Positions 1 through 8,695 of a DNA stretch of 64,000 nucleotides are shown in pieces. The translations under genes and the position numbers were made by a program. The notes beneath the pieces were generated by a model. That model saw only the letters and a program-made list of their open reading frames with translations. It had not been told where the DNA came from and ran no database searches. Source of the DNA: Muriicola sp041358175 (lineage in GTDB: Bacteria > Bacteroidota > Bacteroidia > Flavobacteriales > Flavobacteriaceae); the NCBI RefSeq assembly GCF_041358175.1, contig NZ_JBGKBE010000011.1, forward strand, positions 29,244 to 93,243, in the 5' to 3' direction. Position 1 is the stretch's first letter, and the number at the start of each line of letters is the position of its first letter.

Positions 1-68
1 AACCCAAGAACAAAATAGAGGCCACTATTCTTTCTTAAATCGGCTTTGGGATTCTTCTTAAGTTCCAT
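1..68 (-). CDS. Energy transducer TonB, N-terminal start only (partial)
   Basis: Reading the minus strand from the ATG at 66-68 gives 22 codons running off the window edge, beginning MELKKNPKADLRKNSG and continuing into the start of a hydrophobic stretch (LYFVLG). This opening is the usual cytoplasmic start of flavobacterial TonB-family energy transducers, which carry one N-terminal membrane helix, a periplasmic linker and a C-terminal TonB domain that contacts outer-membrane receptors. Only the start is visible, so the TonB domain is inferred from the family's characteristic N-terminus. It lies 53 bases downstream of the VanZ-like gene on the same strand and may be co-transcribed with it. 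Confidence 0.7.
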   Translation of the reverse strand, partial: MELKKNPKADLRKNSGLYFVLG

Positions 69-121
69 ATTTCTTGATTTAAACGTTTGCTAATTTAACT
101 ATTAATTTATAAAAACCGTAA

Positions 122-523
122 TTAATTTTTCCATTTTAACCTGGTTTTGTCAGAAAATATCGCCCACATCAATAAAGTTCCAAATAGTGCTCCTATAGAA
201 TTTGCCAGAACATCCAAAATTTCCCCACTTCTGTAGGTCGTTAGGCTCTGTTGTAATACCTCAATAATTATACCATATATCAGCAGACTGCTAAGTAAAA
301 TCAGTGTTCTTTTTCTAGCAGATGTAAATTGCTGGTTTCCGGCATGTATGAACAACATCCCCAGAACGGCTGCAATAAAATAAAAACTAAAATGGACTAC
401 TTTGTCAAGATAAGGGATTTGAATGTCAAGGGATAAGTCGTCTTCAAATGAAACAAGACTAAGGACACTAATGGCAATCATCCATGCAAAAAACCCGACA
501 CCAAATGCATAGCGTTTAAGCAC
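122..523 (-). CDS. VanZ-like family membrane protein
   Basis: A 133-residue protein with four predicted membrane helices (about residues 5-25, 42-60, 73-92 and 102-122). The spacing of the conserved acidic and polar residues (DKVVHFSFYF near the second helix, then IEVLQQ and the R-S-G-E-x-x-D-V-x-A-N-x-x-G pattern before the last helix) matches the VanZ-like family. VanZ gives low-level teicoplanin resistance in enterococci, but the biochemical role of the wider family is unknown and no antibiotic function should be inferred here. The start overlaps the end of gcvH by 8 bases, so the two are probably translated from one message in the sprA-gcvH-vanZ order. Confidence 0.85.
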   Translation of the reverse strand: MLKRYAFGVGFFAWMIAISVLSLVSFEDDLSLDIQIPYLDKVVHFSFYFIAAVLGMLFIHAGNQQFTSARKRTLILLSSLLIYGIIIEVLQQSLTTYRSGEILDVLANSIGALFGTLLMWAIFSDKTRLKWKN

Positions 524-896
524 CTACGAGTTCCTTATAGGCTGTGTCACTCATCAAATCCTCCAGTTCAGCCTCATTGCTAAACTTAATTTTAATCATC
601 CATCCTTCACCGTAAGGATCTGAATTCACTTTCTCCGGTTCATCTTCGAGAGATTCATTAAATGCGATGATCTCTCCACTTAAGGGGAGAAAGAGATCAG
701 AGACGGTTTTAACAGCCTCAACAGTACCGAATACCTCTTCCTTCTCAAGAGTCTCGTCTAAGGTCTCTACTTCCACGTAAACGATATCTCCCAGCTCGCT
801 CTGGGCAAAATCGGTGATTCCCACAGTTGCTGTATCACCTTCAATTCTCACCCATTCATGGTCTTTGGTATATTTTAATTCGGATGGTATGTTCAT
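516..896 (-). CDS. gcvH: Glycine cleavage system H protein
   Basis: A 126-residue lipoyl carrier protein that shuttles the aminomethyl group between the P, T and L proteins of the glycine cleavage system in the cytoplasm. The sequence has the H-protein opening (KYTKDHEWVRIEGD), the hybrid-motif region and the lipoylated lysine, K63, in VEAVKTVSDL. The open frame continues 18 codons upstream, but family length and the MNIPSELKYTKDHEW start support the ATG at 894-896. It lies 69 bases downstream of sprA and overlaps the VanZ-like gene. The gcvT and gcvP genes are not in this window, so H protein is encoded apart from its partners, which is common in this group. Confidence 0.97.
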   Translation of the reverse strand: MNIPSELKYTKDHEWVRIEGDTATVGITDFAQSELGDIVYVEVETLDETLEKEEVFGTVEAVKTVSDLFLPLSGEIIAFNESLEDEPEKVNSDPYGEGWMIKIKFSNEAELEDLMSDTAYKELVGA

Positions 897-965
897 GTTT
901 TTTGAATTAGTTACGAAGGCAAATGTAACGGATTCTGTCAAGGTTTTCAAAAAACCTTTTCACCC

Positions 966-3900
966 TTAATTACCAAAATTATAGCGTAAAGTAAACCCAG
1001 TGTTTACAGTCGTCTGGGGAAAGGCAGTAGACACTGCAAATTGCGAGAAAGAATGGTCGTAAAAGAAAAGTGCATTCAAACTTTTACTGAGCGCGTAGTC
1101 TGCTGTAAATTTTACTGACAAAAGATTTTGCCCGGAGGTGATCTGGTTATTGTCGAGATCGAGATTTCGGATGATGGTAATATTATCGCGAAGACTTACA
1201 TCTGCCTTTAAGTTCAGATCGCCTTTTAGTCTTTGCTTTTCGCCTCCGATGTTAGTGACAAAGGTCACGTCCTTAAACCGATACCCCAGCCCGAGCGTAT
1301 ATTCCTTTCCGTTAATCTCTGTTAGCAGATTGTTGTCAAAACTCAGTGACAGGGTGCGATCGGCTCTTACCTCAGCCACCACACTCAGGGAATTTTTCAT
1401 TTCAAAATCTACTCGCATCAGGGGGTTGAACTGATCTGTCAGAACCACATTGTTTATAATGTTTTCCGGAAGGAAATCCTGGTTTTCAGGATCAATTTGT
1501 CCGTTCTGTCTTTCCAGGTTGGTCTGGAAACTATTGATACTATAAGCTGCCCTGTAACCATGACTAAGGGAGAAACGTTTGAACTTGCTCTTAAACCATT
1601 TATTCCTCATCAAACCTGTATACTTCACATTCCAGTTGGGAATGGGAATGTCCCTGAAGGCATCCAGATTTACCCTGTTTACGTCCTGACCTGTATAAGC
1701 GGCGAAAAAGGCCGGGAGAAGGACATCCTGACTCGTATTTCCATAACGGATGGGAAATCCATCGCCATCTACCCCTTCATCTGCTCCACCCCGGTCTGAT
1801 AAGAGGCGGTTGGCAATGACAATACGATTATCTTTAAATGTTTCGAAATTATCGGAAGTGAACTCATCGCTTTTAGAAAAGAAAGTGCCAAGCATCAGGG
1901 TTGATATGCTGAAATTCCCAAAAGTATTAGGGGTCTGAACTATATACTCTCCATCCTCTACCTTGAAATTTTCCTGCAGACTACTCGAAAATTGGCGGTC
2001 AGCTACTAAATCGATAGTAAGATCCTGAACCGGTTGTGCAGTGGCAGTGATATTGAGTTGTTTATTGGTCCTTTTGATAAACTGCTCATTGAATTCAGGA
2101 AAAACTGTTAGCCAGCCGTTTCTGGCAGCCTCAAATCGAACATCAGCCTGACTACCGAATACAAACCCGAGAGTTGGCCTGGTGGTTCCTATAAATCCAA
2201 TAGACTGTGTATAGCCCGGCAATACCTGGCCGTTGTTTTCATTGTAATTTACATTTAACCTTTTTATCATAGTGATAACATCCACTGCTGTATTCCAGAG
2301 TCCGGTGGTTTTTTTAGGTACACTGGCTTCTGCTCCAGTGGGTAAATTCCCTGCCTTATCCCTTCTTACATTGCTTGCCACACCCTTGCCAGTTTCCTTT
2401 TTCAGACCTATCTGATCGTAAAATCGCTGCATGTTCAAGGTGGCTGTCAGATTGTGAGTATTAGCATTCTGAATGGTATTGATATCCTCTCCTGTCACTT
2501 CCCTTATGGCGTCACCTCCCCGCTGCCAGTCGAAATTACTGGTATAAGTGTATTGCGCATTGATAAAATCAAAAATAGGGATCTTGTTCAGGGGTATTTC
2601 GTAATTCAACTGCATCTGCTGAGCATGGCGATTGGGTTCTCCTATATCAAAAAATCCATCCCATACATTTAATTCCTGATTGATCAGTGAGTTCGGATTT
2701 CCTTCCTCCTCAAAATAATTCCTGACAATATTGTTATTAGAAGATGTCAGATTGAGTCGGAGCGACTTGGTAATGCTGTAGTTAAGGGCGTATTGCCAGT
2801 TGAACAGGTAATTACGTTGTTGCAATAGTGGAAGTTCAAGACGTTCAACGCCCGGCTCCAAGACATCCCGGAAACGCTGCTGATTGAATTGCCTGTTGAT
2901 ATCCGATTGAAGCGAAATACTGGTAGGAAGTAAATTAAAATTAAGATCCTTAAGCCACTTCCAGTAGTTGCCTGTAAAAAGAGAATCCTTTTTGGCAAAA
3001 GGTGCAACAGATACGGGTTTAAAATTGTGGTTATACACAAAGCCCGTTCTTACATTCTGATCCCTGAGGTTTGCTATTTCAAAATCGCGGTGTTCCGTCT
3101 CGTTATAGGAATAATTGAAGGTGAAATTCTCAACATCATAGAAATTGGCATCTGCTTCTTCCCCCCTGTTTTTTCGTACTCCAATAAAATTAATACTGGT
3201 TCTTTTGGTGTAATCCTCTGCCTGTTCCCTGATTTCATCTGCCTCCTGGGCTGTGTCTGCCGCTGCAATGCGATCTTCAAGTTTCAGGTCATCATAGACC
3301 GGATCGAATTCCGGGGTAATGAGTTGTTCCGAAATTCCATAATTAAAAGGGATCTGCAGGTTCCATTTTTCGGGAAGCAATTTCCCCAGTTCCACGTTGG
3401 TCACCACATCATAAGAAATGGCATCTTCACGGGCCCTTTCATTAGGCATCTGATCAATGGCACCAAATCCTGAAGTGCTTTTACTTCCCGTAGCCGAAAC
3501 ATTGGCAAAATCTGCCATGTTTCCATCAAAGGCCGCTATGGCCGCCCATCCTCCCTCGTTATCGAGCCCAGCCAGCCTAAGTTCATTAAACCAGACTTCT
3601 CCTCTGGCTGCTGTATTATCGATGTTCTTTACCCCAACCATCATGCTCCTGATACTCCCTAAAGAAGGATTACCCCTGATCCCGATCCTGACCTGTCCAA
3701 GGTTCCGGGGAGCGAATTCCGCAACCGGAGTCACCTCTCCATTCACCACTTCATAATAGGTGATATCTCCCAGGGTCTGGTCTGCTATTCCCTGAGATTT
3801 AACTTTTTTCAAATCGTCGAGGGCAATGTCGAGTTCATTCACTGCAGGCCAGATATCTTCTGCAGCACTGGCCCCAAAAGAAGTAAACTGTAATGGAACT

Positions 3901-6900
3901 TCTATTTGATAGTAGTTTTCTGAAAAGTCGGTCCCAATCCTCAGGAATCCAACCAAAGGCACATCGTCATCCAGATAGTCTGAATTCAGCAGCTTCTCTG
4001 CATGCATAAACATCTTCAATCTCTCATACTGCCTTACATCAATGTTGACATTCTTAAATACACCCCTTGAATCTTCGGGTTGTAGGTTTTCCAGCAGGAA
4101 GGAAAGGGATTGTTCGTTCTGCCTGATAATGGTATTATTATTATTAAGCTGCTCCCTGATCACACCCGGAGGCAACACATAGGGAATAGGGATCCTGGAA
4201 TTGTTCTCTTCAATATTTACTGTATTAACATCTACGATGGTTCCGTCATCCGAAGGATCATCATTATCTGCCTCCAGACTTTTCGTATAATTCCTCCAGT
4301 CGCCCCGAACAAGATCCAGAGTGGCAAACCTCAGCACCACATCATCCGTAAAGCCTGTAAGGTACATACGCATAAAACTGATCGATCTGAAATCGGATAT
4401 CCCTCCAACGGCATTTGTAAAATCGCTCAAGGGAATCTTATACTGAATCCATCTACGGTTTAATTGAGTACCATTGGGAAGGTCGGGCGTTATACCCTCT
4501 TTGATATCAGTTACATAAAGATCATTAACCGTGGTATTGGGCTTGATATCAATGCGGTATTCGTAATAACTATTTATGGTATTCATGGTAAGGTCCCTGT
4601 CTACGTCTTCCACGTCGGGGAGGGTTGTGGATCCACGGTTAGTGTTGGTAACCGTTACCGGTGAATTTCCATCCACGTTGTTAAAATCGAGATATCTTTC
4701 GAGGATATTTCCCTCCCGATTGAGGTAATACTGGTAATTGTCCAGGGCAGGATCTTCTGCCGGACCATTATATCCCTGGGCAGCCTCTTCACTATCTGTG
4801 AGGCCATCGAAACCTAGATCCTGCAACGCACGGTTGGTTTCATCGGCATCAAAGGCGTAGACCAGTGACTGGGTGGCCGGTACTTTACCCCAGATCGTAT
4901 TCGTTGTTAAGTCGTTGCTGTTCACTCCGGGTAATCCATTTTCATATTGCTTCCTTCCATCCGCCAGGATATCTTCAGAGATATTTCCAAGGTTGATAAC
5001 CAGTTCTCCGGGGCCTGTAGCAATCCCGTCTACATAGGGATCCATCACCCAGAACTGAACGAATTCCACATTCGACTGTTCAAAATTTGTACTGCTGAGG
5101 GAGCGCATTATCCCGGCCCATTTCTCTGTAGGCAGTTCTGAACCAAAAGAGGGGTTTGCGTTATAGGGTCCTTTTACCGATGGGTAGTAGGCAAGATCGA
5201 GCGTATTTTGTACCGTGGTCTGCCCCTGGGCGATATCTACCTGCGGAAATACCTCATCGATAAATACTCTTCGGGTTGCATTCGTAGACAGATCGTTGTC
5301 TGAGATACCCGAAGGCCTCTGATTGGTAAAAAAGATAGGGTCGATCGTATACCAGGCCATTTTAGCACGTTCGAAACCTACTTCAAGATCGGTTTCTCCC
5401 TCATCCAGGAATTCCAGCGGAGTACTTGCCAGGGACCAGCCCAGTGACGAACGGATATCAATAAGTGCTTGCGCCCCTTCAAAATCATCGAGATAGGTAG
5501 TCGTCTCTCCTCGGAAGTCGGCATTTTTTGGTGAATTTGGAATTAGATAAGCCACTTCTCCCCTGAGGGAAATATTAGATGGCACATCCGTATCTATATT
5601 CGGCAATTTATTTGCCAGGCGGGTAAGGAAAGGAACCTCAGTTGAGAAATTACCATTCAGGCCGAAGATGGTATTATTCACAGGTTCAATTCCATAATTC
5701 GATTTTTGTGTCAGCGGACGCTCATTTAAGTTGAGCAAGGTTCCACCCAGGACAAAGTTCTCATTGAACTGATGCTCAATATTCACTCCAGTGAATCTCC
5801 GGGTTTGCTGCCCGAAAACTGCATTGTTCTCTACCGATATATTGATAGGGGTATTTGACGCCTGCAAGCTCGGGTCTAGGATTTGAACGGTACCTGCCTG
5901 GTAGTTCACGGTATAGTCTATCCCTTCCTGAAGTTGCCTTCCTCCGGCAGTTACACGAACTGATCCTCTTGGAACGTTGAATGCCCCGATCGGGATTCCG
6001 TTACTTCCTTCCGACTTATACCTTCCTTTTAGCCTGAATCTGTTCTTCTCCGCATCCTGCAGGGATGCTGCCTTTGTATTGGCATACATATTTCTGAATA
6101 CGTACTTCTGCTGATTCGCATTATATCCCTGATCGTTATCCACTTCATAAGTACCCCCTCCCAGAATATTAAAAAGGTATTCCCCAAAGGGTTCAACCTT
6201 AGTGAAAATGATCTGACCGCCCTGGGTATTTACGGTTATTCCGGGGACAAAGTCGAAAAAACCATCCCCTCCCGGTTGCACATCCCGGTAGACATTGAGT
6301 CGGTCGAGGTTAAAAACATCGAGCAGAATTCGATCTTCAAGGGGTTTGGGAATTGATGGCCATCCGTCATTTGGATCTACGGGCGTGATATAATTCCTGG
6401 GTGTGGGATCTGAATACAGGATATTGAGTTTAAAATCTTCTTCACTCAATTGAAAAGCCCCTGTAGCATAGATGTTTTTCATCATTAGATCCCAGATAGG
6501 GTCATTGACATTGGTAATGTTACTCTTCAACAATTTCAATACGAGGGTGTTGTTGGTAATTTCGGGGGTTACTCCTCCTGCAACCGTAGTGGCATCGAGG
6601 CCACCATTGGCAAATTCCCCTACCTGATACACTTCGCCATTAAAGGTATATTGAAAGGCAACTGCAAGAACCTCATCATTGCTCAGACGTTGGTTCAGAG
6701 AAATGTAGCCTAGCTGAGTGTTATATTGATAATCACGGGTAGGTTCTAATTTCCTCGCATTTTCGAGTATGGCGTAATCAAATCCCTGATTGATCTGATA
6801 TCCCCCGGAAATATTAAAGCCACTTTCAACCGTAGCGATATCCCTGATTTCTGAAGTTAATGCCCCTCCATTATTTATTAAGGCAGGATCAAAATCGTTT

Positions 6901-8072
6901 GCCCCGTTCCTGGGCAAATCCGGATTGGTAGCAGAAAAATTAAAAAAACCGGCAGGATCCCCATTGGCTCTTCCTATCCTTGTTTTCTCATCCAGTGCTT
7001 CCCCCAGATCCTGAAGTGCCACCACATTACGGACATTTAGTGTTTGCTGACTTCGGTTGGTTACCCAGACTTCGAGACGGGTAATCTGCACCTGGCTTCG
7101 TATGTATGGATAATTCGACAGGGCTTCATCGTACTGATCCCTGAAATATTGAGCAAGGAAAAAGTGCCTGTCTTCATCGTAGTCCAAAGCTGTAAGTTCA
7201 AAATCATTTATTGTTCCCCCACCCTGAGCAACCACCGTATTGTTTTGTGATCGCTGTTCTGAAAACACCGCTGTTACGGTGGTTTTTCCAAATTGTAGCT
7301 GAGTTTTTACCCCAAACAAACTTTGTGCTCCGGTAACCAGGGAACTATTCAGGGGCATATTTACATTACCAACTTCAATTTTTTGAATGATATCGTCTTC
7401 GGTTGGAGTATAATCGAGTTTTACAAGGTTTTGAAAATCGAAGGTTGCTTCTGTATCATAATTTGCCGTAACCTGCAGTCGTTCCCCTACTTTCCCGAGC
7501 ATACTAAGGCTGATACGCTGATCAAAATCGAAAGACAGATTGGTCCTGTTCCTGGGTGAGAGTGCAGGATTGTCATTTTTTTGCCAGATAACTCCCAGAT
7601 CCATGGCCACTGAACCCTGTGGAATTACCTCTATAGTGTTCCCCCCAAAAACCGATTCGAAGAAATTATTGTTGACATAAAAATTGGGAAGTAAGTTTCT
7701 CCGGGCCTCTTCACTTCCCTCTTTCTTCCCCGAAAAAGCGTCTATTTTTTCCTTGAAATAGGATTTTATGCTCTCTTTACGGACCAGTTCCAGATACTGG
7801 GCAGGAGTTAGGATTACGGGGTAATTAATATCGTAGTCGCCTACAGTTTCAGTGTAAATATATCTGTCAAGTTGAGGGTCATAGGTGTATTTGGAAACAA
7901 TGCTGTTGGGGTTGGGCATTTTAATCGCACCCAAAGCTACTCCTGTTTGAACAGAGTCGACAACTTGTTCTTCCGTTTCCTGAGACTGCAGATGTCCGGA
8001 GGAAAGGAAAATAAAGGATAGGAAAAATAGCTTAAATGAAAATTTAAGTAAAGTTTTAGCCCCTGTTTTCAA
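966..8072 (-). CDS. sprA: Type IX secretion / gliding motility outer-membrane translocon SprA
   Basis: A 2368-residue protein close to the length of Flavobacterium johnsoniae SprA. It starts with a signal peptide (hydrophobic core about residues 8-28, then SGHLQSQ) and ends in a C-terminal beta-strand pattern finishing in aromatic plus FGN, typical of an outer-membrane barrel. SprA (Sov in Porphyromonas) forms the very large 36-strand barrel through which type IX secretion substrates cross the outer membrane, and is needed for gliding in many flavobacteria. It sits 5 bases downstream of ruvA and upstream of gcvH, the standard flavobacterial order. No frameshift or internal stop is seen. Confidence 0.96.
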   Translation of the reverse strand: MKTGAKTLLKFSFKLFFLSFIFLSSGHLQSQETEEQVVDSVQTGVALGAIKMPNPNSIVSKYTYDPQLDRYIYTETVGDYDINYPVILTPAQYLELVRKESIKSYFKEKIDAFSGKKEGSEEARRNLLPNFYVNNNFFESVFGGNTIEVIPQGSVAMDLGVIWQKNDNPALSPRNRTNLSFDFDQRISLSMLGKVGERLQVTANYDTEATFDFQNLVKLDYTPTEDDIIQKIEVGNVNMPLNSSLVTGAQSLFGVKTQLQFGKTTVTAVFSEQRSQNNTVVAQGGGTINDFELTALDYDEDRHFFLAQYFRDQYDEALSNYPYIRSQVQITRLEVWVTNRSQQTLNVRNVVALQDLGEALDEKTRIGRANGDPAGFFNFSATNPDLPRNGANDFDPALINNGGALTSEIRDIATVESGFNISGGYQINQGFDYAILENARKLEPTRDYQYNTQLGYISLNQRLSNDEVLAVAFQYTFNGEVYQVGEFANGGLDATTVAGGVTPEITNNTLVLKLLKSNITNVNDPIWDLMMKNIYATGAFQLSEEDFKLNILYSDPTPRNYITPVDPNDGWPSIPKPLEDRILLDVFNLDRLNVYRDVQPGGDGFFDFVPGITVNTQGGQIIFTKVEPFGEYLFNILGGGTYEVDNDQGYNANQQKYVFRNMYANTKAASLQDAEKNRFRLKGRYKSEGSNGIPIGAFNVPRGSVRVTAGGRQLQEGIDYTVNYQAGTVQILDPSLQASNTPINISVENNAVFGQQTRRFTGVNIEHQFNENFVLGGTLLNLNERPLTQKSNYGIEPVNNTIFGLNGNFSTEVPFLTRLANKLPNIDTDVPSNISLRGEVAYLIPNSPKNADFRGETTTYLDDFEGAQALIDIRSSLGWSLASTPLEFLDEGETDLEVGFERAKMAWYTIDPIFFTNQRPSGISDNDLSTNATRRVFIDEVFPQVDIAQGQTTVQNTLDLAYYPSVKGPYNANPSFGSELPTEKWAGIMRSLSSTNFEQSNVEFVQFWVMDPYVDGIATGPGELVINLGNISEDILADGRKQYENGLPGVNSNDLTTNTIWGKVPATQSLVYAFDADETNRALQDLGFDGLTDSEEAAQGYNGPAEDPALDNYQYYLNREGNILERYLDFNNVDGNSPVTVTNTNRGSTTLPDVEDVDRDLTMNTINSYYEYRIDIKPNTTVNDLYVTDIKEGITPDLPNGTQLNRRWIQYKIPLSDFTNAVGGISDFRSISFMRMYLTGFTDDVVLRFATLDLVRGDWRNYTKSLEADNDDPSDDGTIVDVNTVNIEENNSRIPIPYVLPPGVIREQLNNNNTIIRQNEQSLSFLLENLQPEDSRGVFKNVNIDVRQYERLKMFMHAEKLLNSDYLDDDVPLVGFLRIGTDFSENYYQIEVPLQFTSFGASAAEDIWPAVNELDIALDDLKKVKSQGIADQTLGDITYYEVVNGEVTPVAEFAPRNLGQVRIGIRGNPSLGSIRSMMVGVKNIDNTAARGEVWFNELRLAGLDNEGGWAAIAAFDGNMADFANVSATGSKSTSGFGAIDQMPNERAREDAISYDVVTNVELGKLLPEKWNLQIPFNYGISEQLITPEFDPVYDDLKLEDRIAAADTAQEADEIREQAEDYTKRTSINFIGVRKNRGEEADANFYDVENFTFNYSYNETEHRDFEIANLRDQNVRTGFVYNHNFKPVSVAPFAKKDSLFTGNYWKWLKDLNFNLLPTSISLQSDINRQFNQQRFRDVLEPGVERLELPLLQQRNYLFNWQYALNYSITKSLRLNLTSSNNNIVRNYFEEEGNPNSLINQELNVWDGFFDIGEPNRHAQQMQLNYEIPLNKIPIFDFINAQYTYTSNFDWQRGGDAIREVTGEDINTIQNANTHNLTATLNMQRFYDQIGLKKETGKGVASNVRRDKAGNLPTGAEASVPKKTTGLWNTAVDVITMIKRLNVNYNENNGQVLPGYTQSIGFIGTTRPTLGFVFGSQADVRFEAARNGWLTVFPEFNEQFIKRTNKQLNITATAQPVQDLTIDLVADRQFSSSLQENFKVEDGEYIVQTPNTFGNFSISTLMLGTFFSKSDEFTSDNFETFKDNRIVIANRLLSDRGGADEGVDGDGFPIRYGNTSQDVLLPAFFAAYTGQDVNRVNLDAFRDIPIPNWNVKYTGLMRNKWFKSKFKRFSLSHGYRAAYSINSFQTNLERQNGQIDPENQDFLPENIINNVVLTDQFNPLMRVDFEMKNSLSVVAEVRADRTLSLSFDNNLLTEINGKEYTLGLGYRFKDVTFVTNIGGEKQRLKGDLNLKADVSLRDNITIIRNLDLDNNQITSGQNLLSVKFTADYALSKSLNALFFYDHSFSQFAVSTAFPQTTVNTGFTLRYNFGN

Positions 8073-8077
8073 ACTTT

Positions 8078-8659
8078 TTACAAATTTTTCAGCGCATGTT
8101 TGATAATGTTCTCTACGCTTAGTGAAGTATCCTGGCCTAAAACCTTGTCAACCGCCTTTTCGGCTTGCTTTCGTTGAAAGCCAAGAACCTCTAAAGCAGA
8201 TAACGCTTCATCTTTCTTTGTATTGTTTGAATTTGGGTAAACTTCGTCCAGATCGTAAATTTTTAAAACTTTGTCTTTCAGGTCGAGGATAACCCTTTGT
8301 GCGGTCTTTGCTCCAATACCCTTTATCGCCTGAATGGCGGGAACATCGCCCTGTGCGATGGCATCTCTTGTCTGATGGGGGGTCATGGAAGAAAGCATAG
8401 TCCTTGCAGTACTCGATCCAATGCCTGAAACGGACAGTAGTAAACGAAATATTTCACGCTCAGAAGCCTCTATAAATCCGAAAAGTGTGTGTGAATCTTC
8501 TTTGACCTGTAAATGGGTAAAAAGTCGGATATTTTCAGCATCCGGAATTTGAGAATAGGTGTGGAGAGAAATATTTACAAAATATCCTATCCCTCCACAG
8601 TCAATAACTACATGCGTTGGGTGTTTCTCTACAAGTCGGCCTTGAAGGTGAGTGATCAT
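8078..8659 (-). CDS. ruvA: Holliday junction branch migration protein RuvA
   Basis: A 193-residue protein with the three RuvA parts: an N-terminal OB fold (MITHLQGRLVEK), a central tandem helix-hairpin-helix region (LSVSGIGSSTART about residues 70-85 and AIKGIGAKTAQRVILDLKDK about 105-125) and a C-terminal UBA-like domain that contacts RuvB (ALEVLGFQRKQAEKAVDKVL). RuvA binds the four-way junction as a tetramer and loads the RuvB motor. Here ruvA is grouped with maeB and sprA, while ruvB lies about 6 kb away in another transcription unit. It starts 36 bases after the maeB stop and ends 5 bases before sprA. Confidence 0.97.
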   Translation of the reverse strand: MITHLQGRLVEKHPTHVVIDCGGIGYFVNISLHTYSQIPDAENIRLFTHLQVKEDSHTLFGFIEASEREIFRLLLSVSGIGSSTARTMLSSMTPHQTRDAIAQGDVPAIQAIKGIGAKTAQRVILDLKDKVLKIYDLDEVYPNSNNTKKDEALSALEVLGFQRKQAEKAVDKVLGQDTSLSVENIIKHALKNL

Positions 8660-8695
8660 TCTAGGGTATTATAATATTAGTTTGGTACTTTAATT

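Noticed and set aside
122..523. VanZ-like protein as a teicoplanin resistance gene
   Set aside because: The family is widespread in housekeeping contexts and no vanA/vanB partners are present.
1138..8000. Many plus-strand open frames of 60-150 residues inside sprA
   Set aside because: They are antisense shadows of a long gene with normal composition and no family features.
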